This document shows positions 26,250 to 36,139 of a stretch of DNA of 36,139 nucleotides, one piece after another. The notes under the pieces are model-generated. The model did not search any database. It was given only the letters and a program-made list of their open reading frames with translations, and was not told the DNA's origin. Within the stretch, counting starts at the first letter, position 1. Every line of letters starts with the position of its first letter. The DNA comes from Clostridiales bacterium (GTDB taxonomy: Bacteria; Bacillota; Sulfobacillia; Sulfobacillales; Sulfobacillaceae): NCBI GenBank assembly GCA_027365485.1, contig DAHXNH010000379.1, forward strand, positions 1 through 36,139, in the 5' to 3' direction. A program made the translations under genes and the position numbers.

Positions 26250-26872
26250 CGACCAAACACCTCCTCCACCATCCGCACCGCATCCTCATCGAGGACTACT
26301 TGAGCGTGTTTTAACAAGGTGTACGCGCTTAACGAGTGGGCGGTGGTAATCTCGGTGCTCTTTAGATTGCGACTCCCTAACTTGGCGTTGACCACAGGGC
26401 TGCCACTCACTAAGAGCACATTCATCCCTGTGCCTAGGTTGTTTAACATCTCAAGCATCCCGCTGGTCTTCGGACTCTCAAGAGCGAAGCGGTCAATCAC
26501 GATCAGTTCTTGATCCCGGAGTTTGGCGCTTAACGCTTGACGAATGGCGGCCTGTTTCATTTTTTTCGGGATGCGCTGAGAAAAATCATGAGGATGCGGA
26601 CCAAACACGACCCCTCCGTGGCGCCAGTGTGGCGCTCGCGTAGTTCCGGCTCGGGCACGACCCAACCCCTTTTGCCGCCAGGGCTTACGTCCACCTCCCC
26701 GAACCTCGGCTCGGGTTTTCGTGTCTGCGTTCCCTCGCCGCTGGTTGGCCATATAGGCGGTTACCACCCGATGAAGAAGCGGAATGGACACCGTTGCCCC
26801 GAAGACTTTATCCGACAACTCCAAATCGCCTACGGCGTTGCCTGAGACATCTTTGACGGTTACGGTTGGCAT
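26246..26872 (-). CDS. rplD: 50S ribosomal protein L4
   Basis: 208 aa. The tunnel loop [35 protein letters not shown] (about 60-95) is complete and carries no obvious macrolide-resistance deletion. In E. coli L4 regulates the S10 operon; I see no leader for that here. The start shares one base with the rplC stop (TAATG). Confidence 0.98.
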   Translation of the reverse strand: MPTVTVKDVSGNAVGDLELSDKVFGATVSIPLLHRVVTAYMANQRRGNADTKTRAEVRGGGRKPWRQKGLGRARAGTTRAPHWRHGGVVFGPHPHDFSQRIPKKMKQAAIRQALSAKLRDQELIVIDRFALESPKTSGMLEMLNNLGTGMNVLLVSGSPVVNAKLGSRNLKSTEITTAHSLSAYTLLKHAQVVLDEDAVRMVEEVFGR

Positions 26873-27522
26873 TAAATCCTCTCCCTTCTCATCTTGATGG
26901 CTTCTCGCACCATGACCAACGAGCCCTTAGGACCAGGGACCGCTCCGCCAATTAACAGCAGATTCCGATCCGCATCTACCCGCACGACCTTCAGGTTAAG
27001 CACTGTCACTCGGTCGTGGCCCATGTGCCCGGGCATCTTTCGACCTGGATGCACTCGACCACCGCCGCCAGAAGTTCTGGGAGCCAACGAACCCACCCGG
27101 CGATGGTACTTCGATCCGTGACTCATCGGCCCGCGATGAAATCCCCACCGCTTGATGACTCCCGCAAACCCCTTGCCCTTGCTGGTACCGGTCACATCCA
27201 CCATATCACCGCTTTCAAACGCCGCCTCTACCCGGTGAGTACTCCCCGCCGTCAGTTCCAATGCGCCTGGGAGACGAAATTCGCGTAGATGCTTCACCAT
27301 CGGCAAACCCCGCTTTTCGTAGTCCCGGCGCAACGGTTGCGTCAGTTTTCGTGGCTTGACTTCACCCATCCCTAGGCGCACTGCATCATAGCCTTCTTTG
27401 GCCGCCGTTCGATGCCCAACCACCACATTGGGGGCCACGTGAATCACCGTTACCGGGATGGCTAAGCCACTTTCGTCAAACACTTGGGTCATTCCTACCT
27501 TGGTCCCGATAATCCCCTTCAT
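26872..27522 (-). CDS. rplC: 50S ribosomal protein L3
   Basis: 216 aa. KGIIGTKVGMTQVFDESGLAIPVTVI and GTSKGKGFAGVIKRWGFHRGPMSHGSK are diagnostic; the central loop approaches the peptidyl-transferase centre. It follows rpsJ by 12 bases. Confidence 0.98.
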   Translation of the reverse strand: MKGIIGTKVGMTQVFDESGLAIPVTVIHVAPNVVVGHRTAAKEGYDAVRLGMGEVKPRKLTQPLRRDYEKRGLPMVKHLREFRLPGALELTAGSTHRVEAAFESGDMVDVTGTSKGKGFAGVIKRWGFHRGPMSHGSKYHRRVGSLAPRTSGGGGRVHPGRKMPGHMGHDRVTVLNLKVVRVDADRNLLLIGGAVPGPKGSLVMVREAIKMRRERI

Positions 27523-27534
27523 ACGTCCTCCCGC

Positions 27535-27843
27535 CTATAGCTTGATCTCAATATCGACACCGGCCGGGAGGTCTAATCGCATCAGCGCATTGACCGTCTT
27601 TTGGCTGGGATCCATGATGTCGATCAAGCGTTTGTGTACCCGGCGCTCAAATTGTTCGCGAATGTCTTTCTCGCCATTAGGCGCCGTAAGCACGGTGTAG
27701 ATTTTTTTCTCCGTGGGCAAGGGCACAGGACCGGAGACGCTGGCGCCATTGCGCCGAGCCGTCTCCACAATCCGCACCGCCGACTGATCTAAGATCTCGT
27801 GGTCATATGCTTTAAGCCGAATCCTTATCTTTTGCTGGGCCAC
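27535..27843 (-). CDS. rpsJ: 30S ribosomal protein S10
   Basis: 102 aa. [25 protein letters not shown] and [19 protein letters not shown] are diagnostic. S10 also binds NusB in transcription antitermination. It is only 17 bases from tuf, so the str and S10 blocks are joined, unlike in E. coli where they are separate operons. Confidence 0.98.
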   Translation of the reverse strand: MAQQKIRIRLKAYDHEILDQSAVRIVETARRNGASVSGPVPLPTEKKIYTVLTAPNGEKDIREQFERRVHKRLIDIMDPSQKTVNALMRLDLPAGVDIEIKL

Positions 27844-27860
27844 CGTCGTTCCTCCTGGCC

Positions 27861-29063
27861 TTAGGCCTTAATCCCGGTCACCACGCCGGCGCCGACCGTG
27901 CGGCCACCCTCGCGGATTGCGAATCTGAGTCCCTCTTCCATAGCGATAGGTGCGATGAGCTCAATCTCCATTTGCACGTTATCGCCAGGCATCACCATTT
28001 CTACGCCTTCCGGCAACTGGATCACTCCGGTTACGTCGGTGGTTCGAAAGTAAAATTGAGGACGGTAGCCGTTGAAAAACGGGGTGTGCCGTCCGCCTTC
28101 TTCCTTAGACAGCACGTAGACCTCAGAGGAAAATTTGGTGTGCGGATGAATCGATCCGGGCTTGGACAACACCTGGCCTCGCTCGACCTGCTCTTTGTCG
28201 ACACCTCTCAGCAAGCACCCAATGTTATCACCGGCTACGGCTTGGTCGAGGGTCTTTTTAAACATTTCTACCCCGGTGACCACCGTCTTCCGCGCATCCT
28301 CATGCAAACCCACAATTTCCACTTCTTCTCCTACTTTAACCGTGCCCCGCTCGACTCGACCCGTTACCACCGTGCCTCGCCCAGTGATGGAATGGGTGTC
28401 TTCTACGGGCATTAAAAATGGCTTTTCAATATCGCGTTCGGGGGTCGGCACGTAGTCGTCGACCGCATCCATCAGTTCCCAAATCTTTCCACACCACTCG
28501 CACTCGCGCTTGCCACAGCCGCACTCCAACGCCTTCAGGGCTGAGCCACTGACGATAGGGATCTCATCGCCCGGAAATTCATAGCTAGACAACAATTCGC
28601 GGACTTCGATCTCGACCAGTTCCATCAACTCGGGGTCGTCAACCATATCTGCCTTGTTCAAAAATACCACGATGTGAGGCACTCCGACCTGACGCGCCAA
28701 TAAGATGTGCTCCCGAGTCTGGGGCATAGGCCCGTCAGCTGCCGACACCACCAAGATGGCACCGTCCATTTGCGCCGCCCCAGTAATCATGTTTTTGACA
28801 TAGTCGGCATGTCCGGGGCAATCCACGTGGGCGTAGTGCCGCTTTTCAGTTTCATACTCCACGTGGGCGGTTGCGATCGTAATTCCGCGCTCACGCTCTT
28901 CCGGTGCCTTGTCGATTTGGTCATAGGCGGTAAACTCTGCCTTGCCCTGGGTCGCCAGCACCCGAGTAATTGCGGCCGTTAACGTGGTCTTGCCGTGGTC
29001 AACATGACCAATGGTCCCTACATTGATGTGAGGCTTGGTGCGCTCGTATTTCTTCTTTGCCAT
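27861..29063 (-). CDS. tuf: elongation factor EF-Tu with a cysteine-cluster insert
   Basis: 400 aa; delivers aminoacyl-tRNA to the ribosome as a GTP complex. [10 protein letters not shown] (P loop), DCPGH and NKAD are the GTPase motifs, and [13 protein letters not shown] is switch I. Between the end of the G domain and domain 2, where many EF-Tu have a short acidic loop after SALKALE, this one has [12 protein letters not shown], four cysteines that could bind zinc. It is the only tuf in the window. Confidence 0.98.
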   Translation of the reverse strand: MAKKKYERTKPHINVGTIGHVDHGKTTLTAAITRVLATQGKAEFTAYDQIDKAPEERERGITIATAHVEYETEKRHYAHVDCPGHADYVKNMITGAAQMDGAILVVSAADGPMPQTREHILLARQVGVPHIVVFLNKADMVDDPELMELVEIEVRELLSSYEFPGDEIPIVSGSALKALECGCGKRECEWCGKIWELMDAVDDYVPTPERDIEKPFLMPVEDTHSITGRGTVVTGRVERGTVKVGEEVEIVGLHEDARKTVVTGVEMFKKTLDQAVAGDNIGCLLRGVDKEQVERGQVLSKPGSIHPHTKFSSEVYVLSKEEGGRHTPFFNGYRPQFYFRTTDVTGVIQLPEGVEMVMPGDNVQMEIELIAPIAMEEGLRFAIREGGRTVGAGVVTGIKA

Positions 29064-29096
29064 CTGTAACTGTCTCCTCCTTAAAGGTCATAGCGA

Positions 29097-31190
29097 CTAA
29101 CGGGGCTGCCCGCTCGGGTTTCTCGCCTTCATCACTTGTTCGGTAATGTGACGCGGTGCCTCATCATAGTGCGAAAACTGCATGGTATAGGTTCCCCGAC
29201 CCTGAGTCCGGGACCGAAGATCGGTCGCGTAACCAAACATCTCAGCCAGGGGGACAAGACCTCGAATCACCTGAAGGCCACCGACCCTGGGATCCATGCC
29301 CTCGATCCGACCGCGACGTGCATTCAGGTCTCCGATTACGTCACCCATATAGTCATCGGGAACCACCACTTCGACCGCCATCAACGGTTCAAGCAACACC
29401 GGATTGGCTTTCTGGGCCGCCTTCTTGAACGCCATAGAGCCGGCAATCTTGAAGGCCATTTCACTTGAGTCCACTTCATGGTATGAGCCGTCATAAATGG
29501 TAGCACGAAGATCAATGGTCGGATAGCCCGCCAAGACCCCTGATTGCATGGCCTCGCGAATTCCGCTGTCCACCGCGGGTACGTACTCCCTGGGGACAAC
29601 GCCCCCGACCAGTTTATTGACAAACTCATAGCCTTGACCCGGGGGCAACGGCTCTAGTCGAATCCACACGTGACCATATTGCCCGCGACCACCGGTTTGG
29701 CGAATGTACTTGCCTTCGTCTTCCACGGTCTTGCGAATGGTCTCTTTATAAGCCACTTGCGGCTTGCCAACGTTTGCCTGCACTTTAAATTCGCGCAGCA
29801 GCCGGTCCACAATAATTTCCAGGTGGAGTTCACCCATCCCGGAAATGATGGTCTGCATCGTTTCTTCGTCAGTGTGCATCCGAAAGGTCGGGTCTTCTTC
29901 CGCCAGTTTGCCCAAAGCGATCCCCATCTTATCTTGGTCAGCTTTCGTCTTGGGCTCTATAGCCACAGAAATGACCGGCTCCGGAAATTGCATCGACTCC
30001 AGCACGATCGGGTGCTGCTCGTCGGCTAGGGTATCACCCGTGGTCGTATCCTTTAGCCCCACCGCCGCCGCGATATCCCCGGTGTATACCGTTTCAATCT
30101 CTTCGCGCTTATTGGCATGCATCTGCACCAACCGACCAATACGCTCACGCCGACCCTTGGTCACGTTATAAACGTAAGAACCGGAACTCAAGGTCCCAGA
30201 ATACACGCGAAAGAAGGCTAATTTGCCCACGTACGAATCGGACATGATTTTAAAGGCCAACGCCGAAAAGGGCGCCGAATCCGACGGTTCCCTAGACAAC
30301 TGCTCTTCCCCGTCCACGCTGTGACCCAAAATCGCGCCCACGTCAAGCGGCGAAGGCAAAAAATCGACCACCGCATCGAGCAACGGTTGGACTCCCTTAT
30401 TGCGGTAGGAGGATCCGCACAACACCGGCACCAATTTGCCAGTGACCGTGCCATGACGAAGCGCCCGCCGAATTTCTTCGGTGGTAAACGGTTCGCCTTC
30501 GAGAAACTTCTCCATGAGGTCGTCATCCACCTCGGCGACCGCATCCAACAGCATCTGTCGACGCTCTTCGGTCAGTTCAAGCAGATCCTCAGGAATCGGC
30601 TCAAAACCGCCCTGGGTCCCCATGTCGTCGGTATAAAAATAGGCTTCCATCCGCAACAAATCGATAATCCCGCGGAATGTATCTTCAGCCCCAACCGGCC
30701 ACTGAATCGCGACGGGGTTGGCGCCGAGCCGGTTTTTGATTTGGTCCACGCACATCGCAAAGTCGGCACCTACAATATCCATCTTGTTGATGTAGGCTAC
30801 CCGAGGCACATGATAATTGTCGGCTTGACGCCACACGGTCTCGGACTGAGGCTCGACTCCGCCCTTAGCGTCAAAGACTGCAACCGCACCGTCGAGGACC
30901 CGAAGGGAGCGTTCTACCTCGACCGTAAAGTCCACATGGCCGGGCGTGTCGATAATATTGATTCGATGATCGCGCCATTGGCACGTCGTAGCCGCAGACG
31001 TGATGGTAATCCCACGTTCTTGTTCCTGCTCCATCCAGTCCATGGTGGCCGTGCCATCATGAACCTCCCCAATTTTGTAATTGACCTTCGTATAGAACAG
31101 AATCCGCTCGGTGGTGGTCGTTTTGCCCGCATCAATATGAGCCATGATACCGATGTTGCGGGTTTTTTCCAGACTAAATGAGCGAGGCAT
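29097..31190 (-). CDS. fusA: elongation factor EF-G
   Basis: 697 aa; drives translocation and, with RRF, ribosome recycling. [15 protein letters not shown] (P loop), [15 protein letters not shown] (switch I), DTPGHVDF and NKMD are present, and domain IV ends with the conserved [33 protein letters not shown] region. Full length, no lesions. It lies 18 bases after rpsG and 33 before tuf. Confidence 0.99.
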   Translation of the reverse strand: MPRSFSLEKTRNIGIMAHIDAGKTTTTERILFYTKVNYKIGEVHDGTATMDWMEQEQERGITITSAATTCQWRDHRINIIDTPGHVDFTVEVERSLRVLDGAVAVFDAKGGVEPQSETVWRQADNYHVPRVAYINKMDIVGADFAMCVDQIKNRLGANPVAIQWPVGAEDTFRGIIDLLRMEAYFYTDDMGTQGGFEPIPEDLLELTEERRQMLLDAVAEVDDDLMEKFLEGEPFTTEEIRRALRHGTVTGKLVPVLCGSSYRNKGVQPLLDAVVDFLPSPLDVGAILGHSVDGEEQLSREPSDSAPFSALAFKIMSDSYVGKLAFFRVYSGTLSSGSYVYNVTKGRRERIGRLVQMHANKREEIETVYTGDIAAAVGLKDTTTGDTLADEQHPIVLESMQFPEPVISVAIEPKTKADQDKMGIALGKLAEEDPTFRMHTDEETMQTIISGMGELHLEIIVDRLLREFKVQANVGKPQVAYKETIRKTVEDEGKYIRQTGGRGQYGHVWIRLEPLPPGQGYEFVNKLVGGVVPREYVPAVDSGIREAMQSGVLAGYPTIDLRATIYDGSYHEVDSSEMAFKIAGSMAFKKAAQKANPVLLEPLMAVEVVVPDDYMGDVIGDLNARRGRIEGMDPRVGGLQVIRGLVPLAEMFGYATDLRSRTQGRGTYTMQFSHYDEAPRHITEQVMKARNPSGQPR

Positions 31191-31208
31191 TGTGACTCCC
31201 TTCTGCGT

Positions 31209-31679
31209 TTACCATCGATAATGGGCGAAGGCCTTGTTGGCTTCAGCCATTCGGTGGGTTTCATCCCGTCGACGAACCGCACCCCCGGCATTTTGGGCTG
31301 CATCCGTCAACTCACCAGCTAACTTCTCTTCCATCGTACGTTCCCCACGCTGGCGGGAAAAATTGACCAACCAACGCAAAGCCAGAGACTGACGCCGACT
31401 CGGTCGGACCTCCATCGGCACTTGATAGGTGGCTCCACCCACGCGCCGAGGGCGAACTTCCAGCAACGGCGTCGTGTTCTTTACCGCTGTTTCAAATACT
31501 TCGAGGGGATCGCGCCCACTCTTTTCCGCAATCAGGTCGAATGCACGATAGACGATTGCTTGAGCCAAACTTTTCTTTCCGCTCACCATGATCTTATTGA
31601 TCAGGCTCTGCACGAGCGGGCTTCGGTACACAGGATCTGGCGCCACCTCTCGGGCCACCGCTTGTCCACGCCTCGGCAT
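31209..31679 (-). CDS. rpsG: 30S ribosomal protein S7
   Basis: 156 aa. [30 protein letters not shown] and the [23 protein letters not shown] hairpin are diagnostic. S7 nucleates the 30S head and represses the str operon in E. coli. It lies 12 bases after rpsL. Confidence 0.98.
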   Translation of the reverse strand: MPRRGQAVAREVAPDPVYRSPLVQSLINKIMVSGKKSLAQAIVYRAFDLIAEKSGRDPLEVFETAVKNTTPLLEVRPRRVGGATYQVPMEVRPSRRQSLALRWLVNFSRQRGERTMEEKLAGELTDAAQNAGGAVRRRDETHRMAEANKAFAHYRW

Positions 31680-31691
31680 AATGCCCCCCTC

Positions 31692-32078
31692 TTACTTTTT
31701 AGCTGATGACTGAGCCTTTTTGGCCCCATACTTTGAACGGCCCTGCGCGCGTTTTTGCACTCCAGCCGTGTCGAGAGCACCCCGAATAATATGATAGCGC
31801 ACCCCGGGCAAATCTCGCACCCGGCCTCCGCGCACCAAGACCACGGAGTGCTCCTGCAAGTTGTGACCAATCCCAGGAATATAGGCGGTCACTTCTTGCC
31901 CATTGGTCAATCGGACCCGTGCCACCTTACGCAAAGCCGAATTAGGCTTCTTAGGGGTAATGGTTTTCACACTCACGCAGACGCCACGTTTTTGGGGACT
32001 CTTTTGCAACGCCGGCGCCGATGACTTCTTCTTGGACTTACTCCGTCCGTGACGGACTAGCTGATTGATTGTCGGCAT
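31692..32078 (-). CDS. rpsL: 30S ribosomal protein S12, Arg at position 88
   Basis: 128 aa; S12 shapes the decoding centre. [13 protein letters not shown] opens it, and [11 protein letters not shown] keeps Lys43 (42 in E. coli mature numbering). The second loop reads [14 protein letters not shown], with Arg88 where E. coli and most bacteria have Lys (mature Lys87). Asp89, the RimO methylthiolation site, is kept. The ATG at 32076-32078 follows AAGGAGGC; the frame extends 16 codons upstream into the L7Ae gene with no site. Confidence 0.98.
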   Translation of the reverse strand: MPTINQLVRHGRSKSKKKSSAPALQKSPQKRGVCVSVKTITPKKPNSALRKVARVRLTNGQEVTAYIPGIGHNLQEHSVVLVRGGRVRDLPGVRYHIIRGALDTAGVQKRAQGRSKYGAKKAQSSAKK

Positions 32079-32103
32079 TTCGAGCCTCCTTATACCTGAT
32101 CGG

Positions 32104-32373
32104 TTAATGCCCAGAATCCGGTTCACTCTGAGTCAGCGCGGCTGCTGCCGCGCTGACCTCTATCCCGCACATTTCGCCCAGGACTTGCATCGTTTCCACG
32201 TAATAGAGCCGTAGGTGGCGCTGTTCGCACTCGGCGATGATCGCCGCCACCACCTTGGAATCGGTGTCCCGAGCTACGTACACTTCCATCGCGCGGCCGG
32301 CTGTCACCTGCTTCAAGGTCTCCTTAGCGCCCACTACGCGCCGTTTCAGGTTTCTTAGCGCTTCCGCCGGCAC
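32104..32373 (-). CDS. L7Ae/L30e-family ribosomal protein (YbxF-like)
   Basis: 89 aa, single L7Ae domain that binds kink-turn [37 protein letters not shown] and [16 protein letters not shown] match the Bacillus YbxF/RplGB pattern, and rpoC-ybxF-rpsL is the Firmicute order. I use the GTG at 32371-32373 with GAGGAG nine bases upstream. The in-frame upstream start near 32424 lies before the promoter's -10 box (32415-32420), so it would not be on that transcript. Confidence 0.9.
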   Translation of the reverse strand: MPAEALRNLKRRVVGAKETLKQVTAGRAMEVYVARDTDSKVVAAIIAECEQRHLRLYYVETMQVLGEMCGIEVSAAAAALTQSEPDSGH

Positions 32374-32414
32374 AGTCCTATCTCCTCGGCTTCCTGGCTT
32401 AGGCACACTTGGAT

Positions 32415-32444
32415 ATTCTATCACCCGAGATCAACCGCTGTCAA
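32415..32444 (-). promoter_or_regulatory. internal promoter of the str-S10 genes
   Basis: Minus strand, in the rpoC-L7Ae gap: TTGACA (32439-32444), 18-base spacer, TAGAAT (32415-32420) preceded by TGA. The start near 32408 gives a leader of about 35 nt. An AACCG/CGGTT pair around the -35 box could form a small stem in the rpoC read-through transcript. Confidence 0.8.
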
Positions 32445-32465
32445 CGACGGTTAATTTGCCCATGT

Positions 32466-35400
32466 CTACCCCACCACCGGGTCCACCAAAACGTGGTCTA
32501 CATCGATCTCGCTGTAGCCTTCCGGGGTAATGACTTCTACGTTGCGGTAGCGCGACATTCCCGTTCCAGCAGGGACCAATTTCCCGATGATCACGTTTTC
32601 CTTGAGACCCAACAGCGGATCCCGCTTGCCCTTAATCGAAGCTTCGGTCAACACTCGCGTGGTCTCCTGGAAGGATGCTGCCGACAAGAAGGAATCGGTA
32701 GCCAAGGACGCTTTGGTAATACCCAAAACCACCGGTTTAGCCACCGCTGGCATACGACCAATCGCCAGAACTTCGGCATTCGCGTCCTCGAAGTCGAACC
32801 GATCCACCAGCGCTCCTGGCAGCAAATTCGTATCGCCGGCTTCGTCGACTTTGAACTTTCGCATCATTTGGCGCACCATCACTTCGACATGCTTATCGTT
32901 GATATCCACGCCTTGGGCCCGATACACCCGCTGCACTTCGTGTAACAGATATTCCTGAATTCCCCGCGGCCCTTTGACTTTCAACAAATCGTGAGGATTG
33001 ACAGAACCCTCGGTCAGTTCCTGACCTTCTAAGACCGTGTCGCCTTCATGCACCTTAATCCGGGATCCAAACGGAACCACATAACTGACGGCTTCCGACT
33101 GTTCTGCCCCCGACATGACGGTGATTTCCCGTCGGCCTTTATTTTCGCCCATCCGTACCGTGCCCGCGATCTCCGAAATGATCGCCTGCCCCTTGGGCTT
33201 GCGCGCTTCAAACAATTCTTCGACGCGCGGCAGACCCTGGGTAATGTCGTCTCCGGCTACACCGCCGGTGTGAAACGTCCGCATCGTCAACTGAGTGCCG
33301 GGCTCTCCAATGCTCTGCGCGGCGATGATGCCGACCGCTTCGCCAACTTCGACGACCCCACCGGTGGCCAAGTTGCGCCCGTAACAAGCCACGCACACGC
33401 CATAACGAGCTTTGCAGGTTAGCACCGAGCGCACGGTCACCACCTGCACCCCCGCGTCAATGATGTCTTGCGCATCTTCTTCGAGCAGCATTTGGTTGGC
33501 CTCAGCGATAACTGCTCCGCTCACCGGATGGACGACCGGTTGCGCCAAAAGCCGGCCAACCAGGCGATCATAAAGGTTCTCGATCACGGTACCACCGTCT
33601 TTGATTTCGGACACTTCGGTCCCTTCGCTGGTGCCGCAATCCATCTCACGGACAATGACATCTTGAGCGACATCGACCAAACGCCGGGTCAAGTACCCCG
33701 AGTCGGCGGTGCGAAGGGCCGTATCCGCCAATCCCTTGCGAGCGCCGTGGGTGGACGTAAAGTACTCAAGCACGGTAAGCCCCTCACGGAAGTTGGCCCG
33801 GACCGGGAGTTCAATAATCCGCCCCGAAGGGTCTACCATCAGCCCGCGCATTCCGGCCAGCTGCGACAGCTGCTGCACATTTCCACGCGCCCCCGAAGTG
33901 GCCATCATATACACCGGGTTTTGCTTGTCGATACTGTCCATCAAGGCCTGGGTCACCTCTTCCCGAGCCCGGGTCCAAATGTCAATGACCCGTTCATAGC
34001 GCTCGTCAGCAGTGATCAGTCCTCGTCGGAATTGGCGGGCGACCAAGGTAACCTCCGCTTCCGCCGAGGCCAAAATTTCACGCTTGCGCGATGGAATCTG
34101 GATATCGGCGACGGCAATGGTGACTCCGGCGCGAGTCGCATAAGTAAATCCCAACTCTTTAATTCTATCCAGCGCCTCAGCGGTTTTGGGCGCTCCAAAA
34201 AGCCTAAAGGCGTCCGCCACGATCTCAGCTAAAATTCGGCGATCAACGACTTTATCGATAAAGCGCAGTTCCCCCGGCAGCGCATCATTGAAGATAAACC
34301 GACCCAATGTAGATTTCCGGCGCTTGCCGTCAAAGCGCATCTCCACATAGGCATGCAACTCGACTTCTCCGCTCTGATACGCCATCAAGCCCTCCGCCAG
34401 ATCGGCAAAAAGCGAACCCTCGCCCTTCGATCCCTCCTTATCCATGGTAAGGTAATATGACCCTAGAACCATGTCTTGGGTAGGCGTTACGACTGGACGG
34501 CCATCTTTAGGGTTCAAAATATTCTGCGATGCCAACATCAAGACCCGAGCCTCAGATTGGGCCTCCGCAGAAAGCGGAACATGCACTGCCATCTGGTCCC
34601 CGTCAAAGTCTGCATTATATGCTGTGCACACTAAGGGGTGAATTTGAATGGCTCGGCCCTCCACCAAAACCGGTTCAAAGGCCTGAATCCCCAGGCGATG
34701 AAGTGTTGGAGCGCGGTTCAACAGCACCGGATGTTCGCGAATCACATCTTCCAACACATCCCATACTTCTGGACGGACCCGCTCGACCATGCGCTTGGCC
34801 GATTTAATATTGTGGGCGTAGCCTTCGTTGACCAGTCGCTTCATCACAAAGGGCTTGAACAATTCCAGCGCCATCTCTTTCGGCAATCCACACTGGTGCA
34901 TTTTGAGCTTCGGACCGACCACGATCACCGATCGCCCCGAATAATCCACCCGCTTTCCCAAAAGGTTTTGCCGAAAACGTCCCTGCTTGCCCTTCAACAT
35001 ATCCGAAAGCGACTTGAGCGGCCTGTTACCGGGACCCGTAACCGGTCGGCCACGCCTCCCATTGTCAATGAGTGCATCCACCGCCTCTTGCAGCATTCGC
35101 TTCTCATTGCGCACGATGATGTCCGGTGCACCCAAGTCTAGCAGACGCTTGAGACGATTGTTGCGGTTAATCACCCGGCGGTATAAGTCATTCAAGTCGG
35201 AGGTCGCAAAGCGGCCGCCATCCAACTGCACCATAGGCCGTAAGTCGGGAGGTATCACCGGCACCACATCCAAAATCATCCACTCTGGCCGATTGCCCGA
35301 GGCGCGAAAGGCCTCCACCACTTCCAAGCGGCGAATCGCGCGGATGCGGCGTTGACCGCTCGAGTTGTTGAGCTCCTCGCGCAGTTCCGTCGCCATGGTG

Positions 35401-35954
35401 TCTAAGTCCAACTCCAGCAAGAGTTCTTTTATGGCTTCGGCCCCCATCATGGCCCGAAAGTGACTCCCATATTTTTCCCGATACTCGCGATATTCGGTCT
35501 CTACCAAAAGCTGATTTTTCATCAAAGGCGTGGTCCCGGGTTCAATCACGACGTACGACGCGAAATACAAGACCTTTTCCAAGGCCCTCGGCGACATGTC
35601 TAAAATCAGACCCATCCGGGATGGAATGCCTTTGAAGTACCAAATGTGGGAGACCGGAGCCGCAAGTTCGATGTGTCCCATGCGCTCCCGGCGCACCTTG
35701 GAGCGCGTGACCTCCACCCCACAGCGATCACAGACGACCCCTTTATAACGCACACGCTTATACTTGCCACAGTGACATTCCCAGTCCTTGGTCGGTCCAA
35801 AGATCTTTTCGCAAAACAAACCTTCGCGTTCGGGTTTCAAGGTGCGATAGTTTATGGTCTCTGGCTTTTTCACCTCGCCCTTCGACCATTCTCGGATCTG
35901 TTCCGGGGAGGCTAGGGCTATGCGCATGGAATCGAAGTTGTTCACATCTAACAT
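32466..35954 (-). CDS. rpoC: RNA polymerase beta' subunit
   Basis: 1162 aa. Cys60, Cys62, Cys75 and Cys78 form the N-terminal zinc ribbon. [12 protein letters not shown] has the three magnesium-binding aspartates Asp449, Asp451 and Asp453. The second zinc site uses CGTSEG and [13 protein letters not shown]; the trigger loop [21 protein letters not shown] is complete. It follows rpoB by 21 bases with GGGAGGGG as site. The length fits the short Firmicute form without large lineage inserts. Confidence 0.99.
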   Translation of the reverse strand: MLDVNNFDSMRIALASPEQIREWSKGEVKKPETINYRTLKPEREGLFCEKIFGPTKDWECHCGKYKRVRYKGVVCDRCGVEVTRSKVRRERMGHIELAAPVSHIWYFKGIPSRMGLILDMSPRALEKVLYFASYVVIEPGTTPLMKNQLLVETEYREYREKYGSHFRAMMGAEAIKELLLELDLDTMATELREELNNSSGQRRIRAIRRLEVVEAFRASGNRPEWMILDVVPVIPPDLRPMVQLDGGRFATSDLNDLYRRVINRNNRLKRLLDLGAPDIIVRNEKRMLQEAVDALIDNGRRGRPVTGPGNRPLKSLSDMLKGKQGRFRQNLLGKRVDYSGRSVIVVGPKLKMHQCGLPKEMALELFKPFVMKRLVNEGYAHNIKSAKRMVERVRPEVWDVLEDVIREHPVLLNRAPTLHRLGIQAFEPVLVEGRAIQIHPLVCTAYNADFDGDQMAVHVPLSAEAQSEARVLMLASQNILNPKDGRPVVTPTQDMVLGSYYLTMDKEGSKGEGSLFADLAEGLMAYQSGEVELHAYVEMRFDGKRRKSTLGRFIFNDALPGELRFIDKVVDRRILAEIVADAFRLFGAPKTAEALDRIKELGFTYATRAGVTIAVADIQIPSRKREILASAEAEVTLVARQFRRGLITADERYERVIDIWTRAREEVTQALMDSIDKQNPVYMMATSGARGNVQQLSQLAGMRGLMVDPSGRIIELPVRANFREGLTVLEYFTSTHGARKGLADTALRTADSGYLTRRLVDVAQDVIVREMDCGTSEGTEVSEIKDGGTVIENLYDRLVGRLLAQPVVHPVSGAVIAEANQMLLEEDAQDIIDAGVQVVTVRSVLTCKARYGVCVACYGRNLATGGVVEVGEAVGIIAAQSIGEPGTQLTMRTFHTGGVAGDDITQGLPRVEELFEARKPKGQAIISEIAGTVRMGENKGRREITVMSGAEQSEAVSYVVPFGSRIKVHEGDTVLEGQELTEGSVNPHDLLKVKGPRGIQEYLLHEVQRVYRAQGVDINDKHVEVMVRQMMRKFKVDEAGDTNLLPGALVDRFDFEDANAEVLAIGRMPAVAKPVVLGITKASLATDSFLSAASFQETTRVLTEASIKGKRDPLLGLKENVIIGKLVPAGTGMSRYRNVEVITPEGYSEIDVDHVLVDPVVG

Positions 35955-35975
35955 CGTGGTCGACCCCTCCCGAAT

Positions 35976-36139
<164 letters not shown>

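Overview
The window is the core translation and transcription gene cluster of a bacterium, followed by a more fluid stretch of accessory and decayed genes. Every recognised gene from rpoB (right edge) to the spore-cortex amidase near the left edge reads on the minus strand except cysH. The gene order rpoB-rpoC-L7Ae-rpsL-rpsG-fusA-tuf, then S10-spc-alpha, then truA ... rplM-rpsI ... cwlD is that of Firmicutes (the Bacillus rpoB-to-cwlD region). Zinc-type S14, an L7Ae/YbxF-like protein after rpoC, adk-map-infA inside the cluster and a CwlD-type amidase all point to a spore-forming Gram-positive lineage. Moderately high GC, many GTG starts and the cysteine-bearing proteins suggest a Sulfobacillus-like acidophile. 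That last step is inference from general resemblance, not a search result.

Layout from right to left, in the direction of transcription: 36139-32466 holds the end of rpoB and all of rpoC. An internal sigma-A-like promoter at 32415-32444 restarts transcription for the str genes (L7Ae, S12, S7, EF-G, EF-Tu; 32373-27861). The S10 and spc blocks run 27843-17419 (S10 to SecY) with gaps of a few bases or overlapping stop/start codons. Adk, Map, IF-1, L36, S13, S11, S4, RpoA and L17 follow to 12691, and a strong stem-loop at 12626-12664 closes the cluster. TruA follows.

In Bacillus-type genomes rplM-rpsI come close behind truA. Here about 6.3 kb intervene (5512-11819): a MurJ-type flippase, a MarR regulator, an NAD(P)-binding epimerase-like protein and a DUF2231 membrane protein. 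Between them lie at least one clear pseudogene (glycoside-hydrolase-like, three lesions), a probable second one next to truA, and a 120-bp MITE-like element flanked by CTAG. rplM-rpsI then have their own promoter, a leader hairpin and a terminator. Beyond rpsI come a secreted protein of unknown function, a divergent sulfur pair (TusA-like sulfur carrier and [4Fe-4S] CysH reductase), and cwlD. The first 320 bases carry the 3' end of a group II intron and a degenerate 3' half of a tRNA-Arg, probably the edge of a mobile region.

I do not see a new defence or biosynthetic system. The points most worth a second look are an Arg at S12 position 88 (a streptomycin-resistance position), a cysteine cluster in EF-Tu, a hairpin between the Shine-Dalgarno and the start codon of rpoA, the MITE-like element, the pseudogenes, and the intron/tRNA remnant at the left edge.
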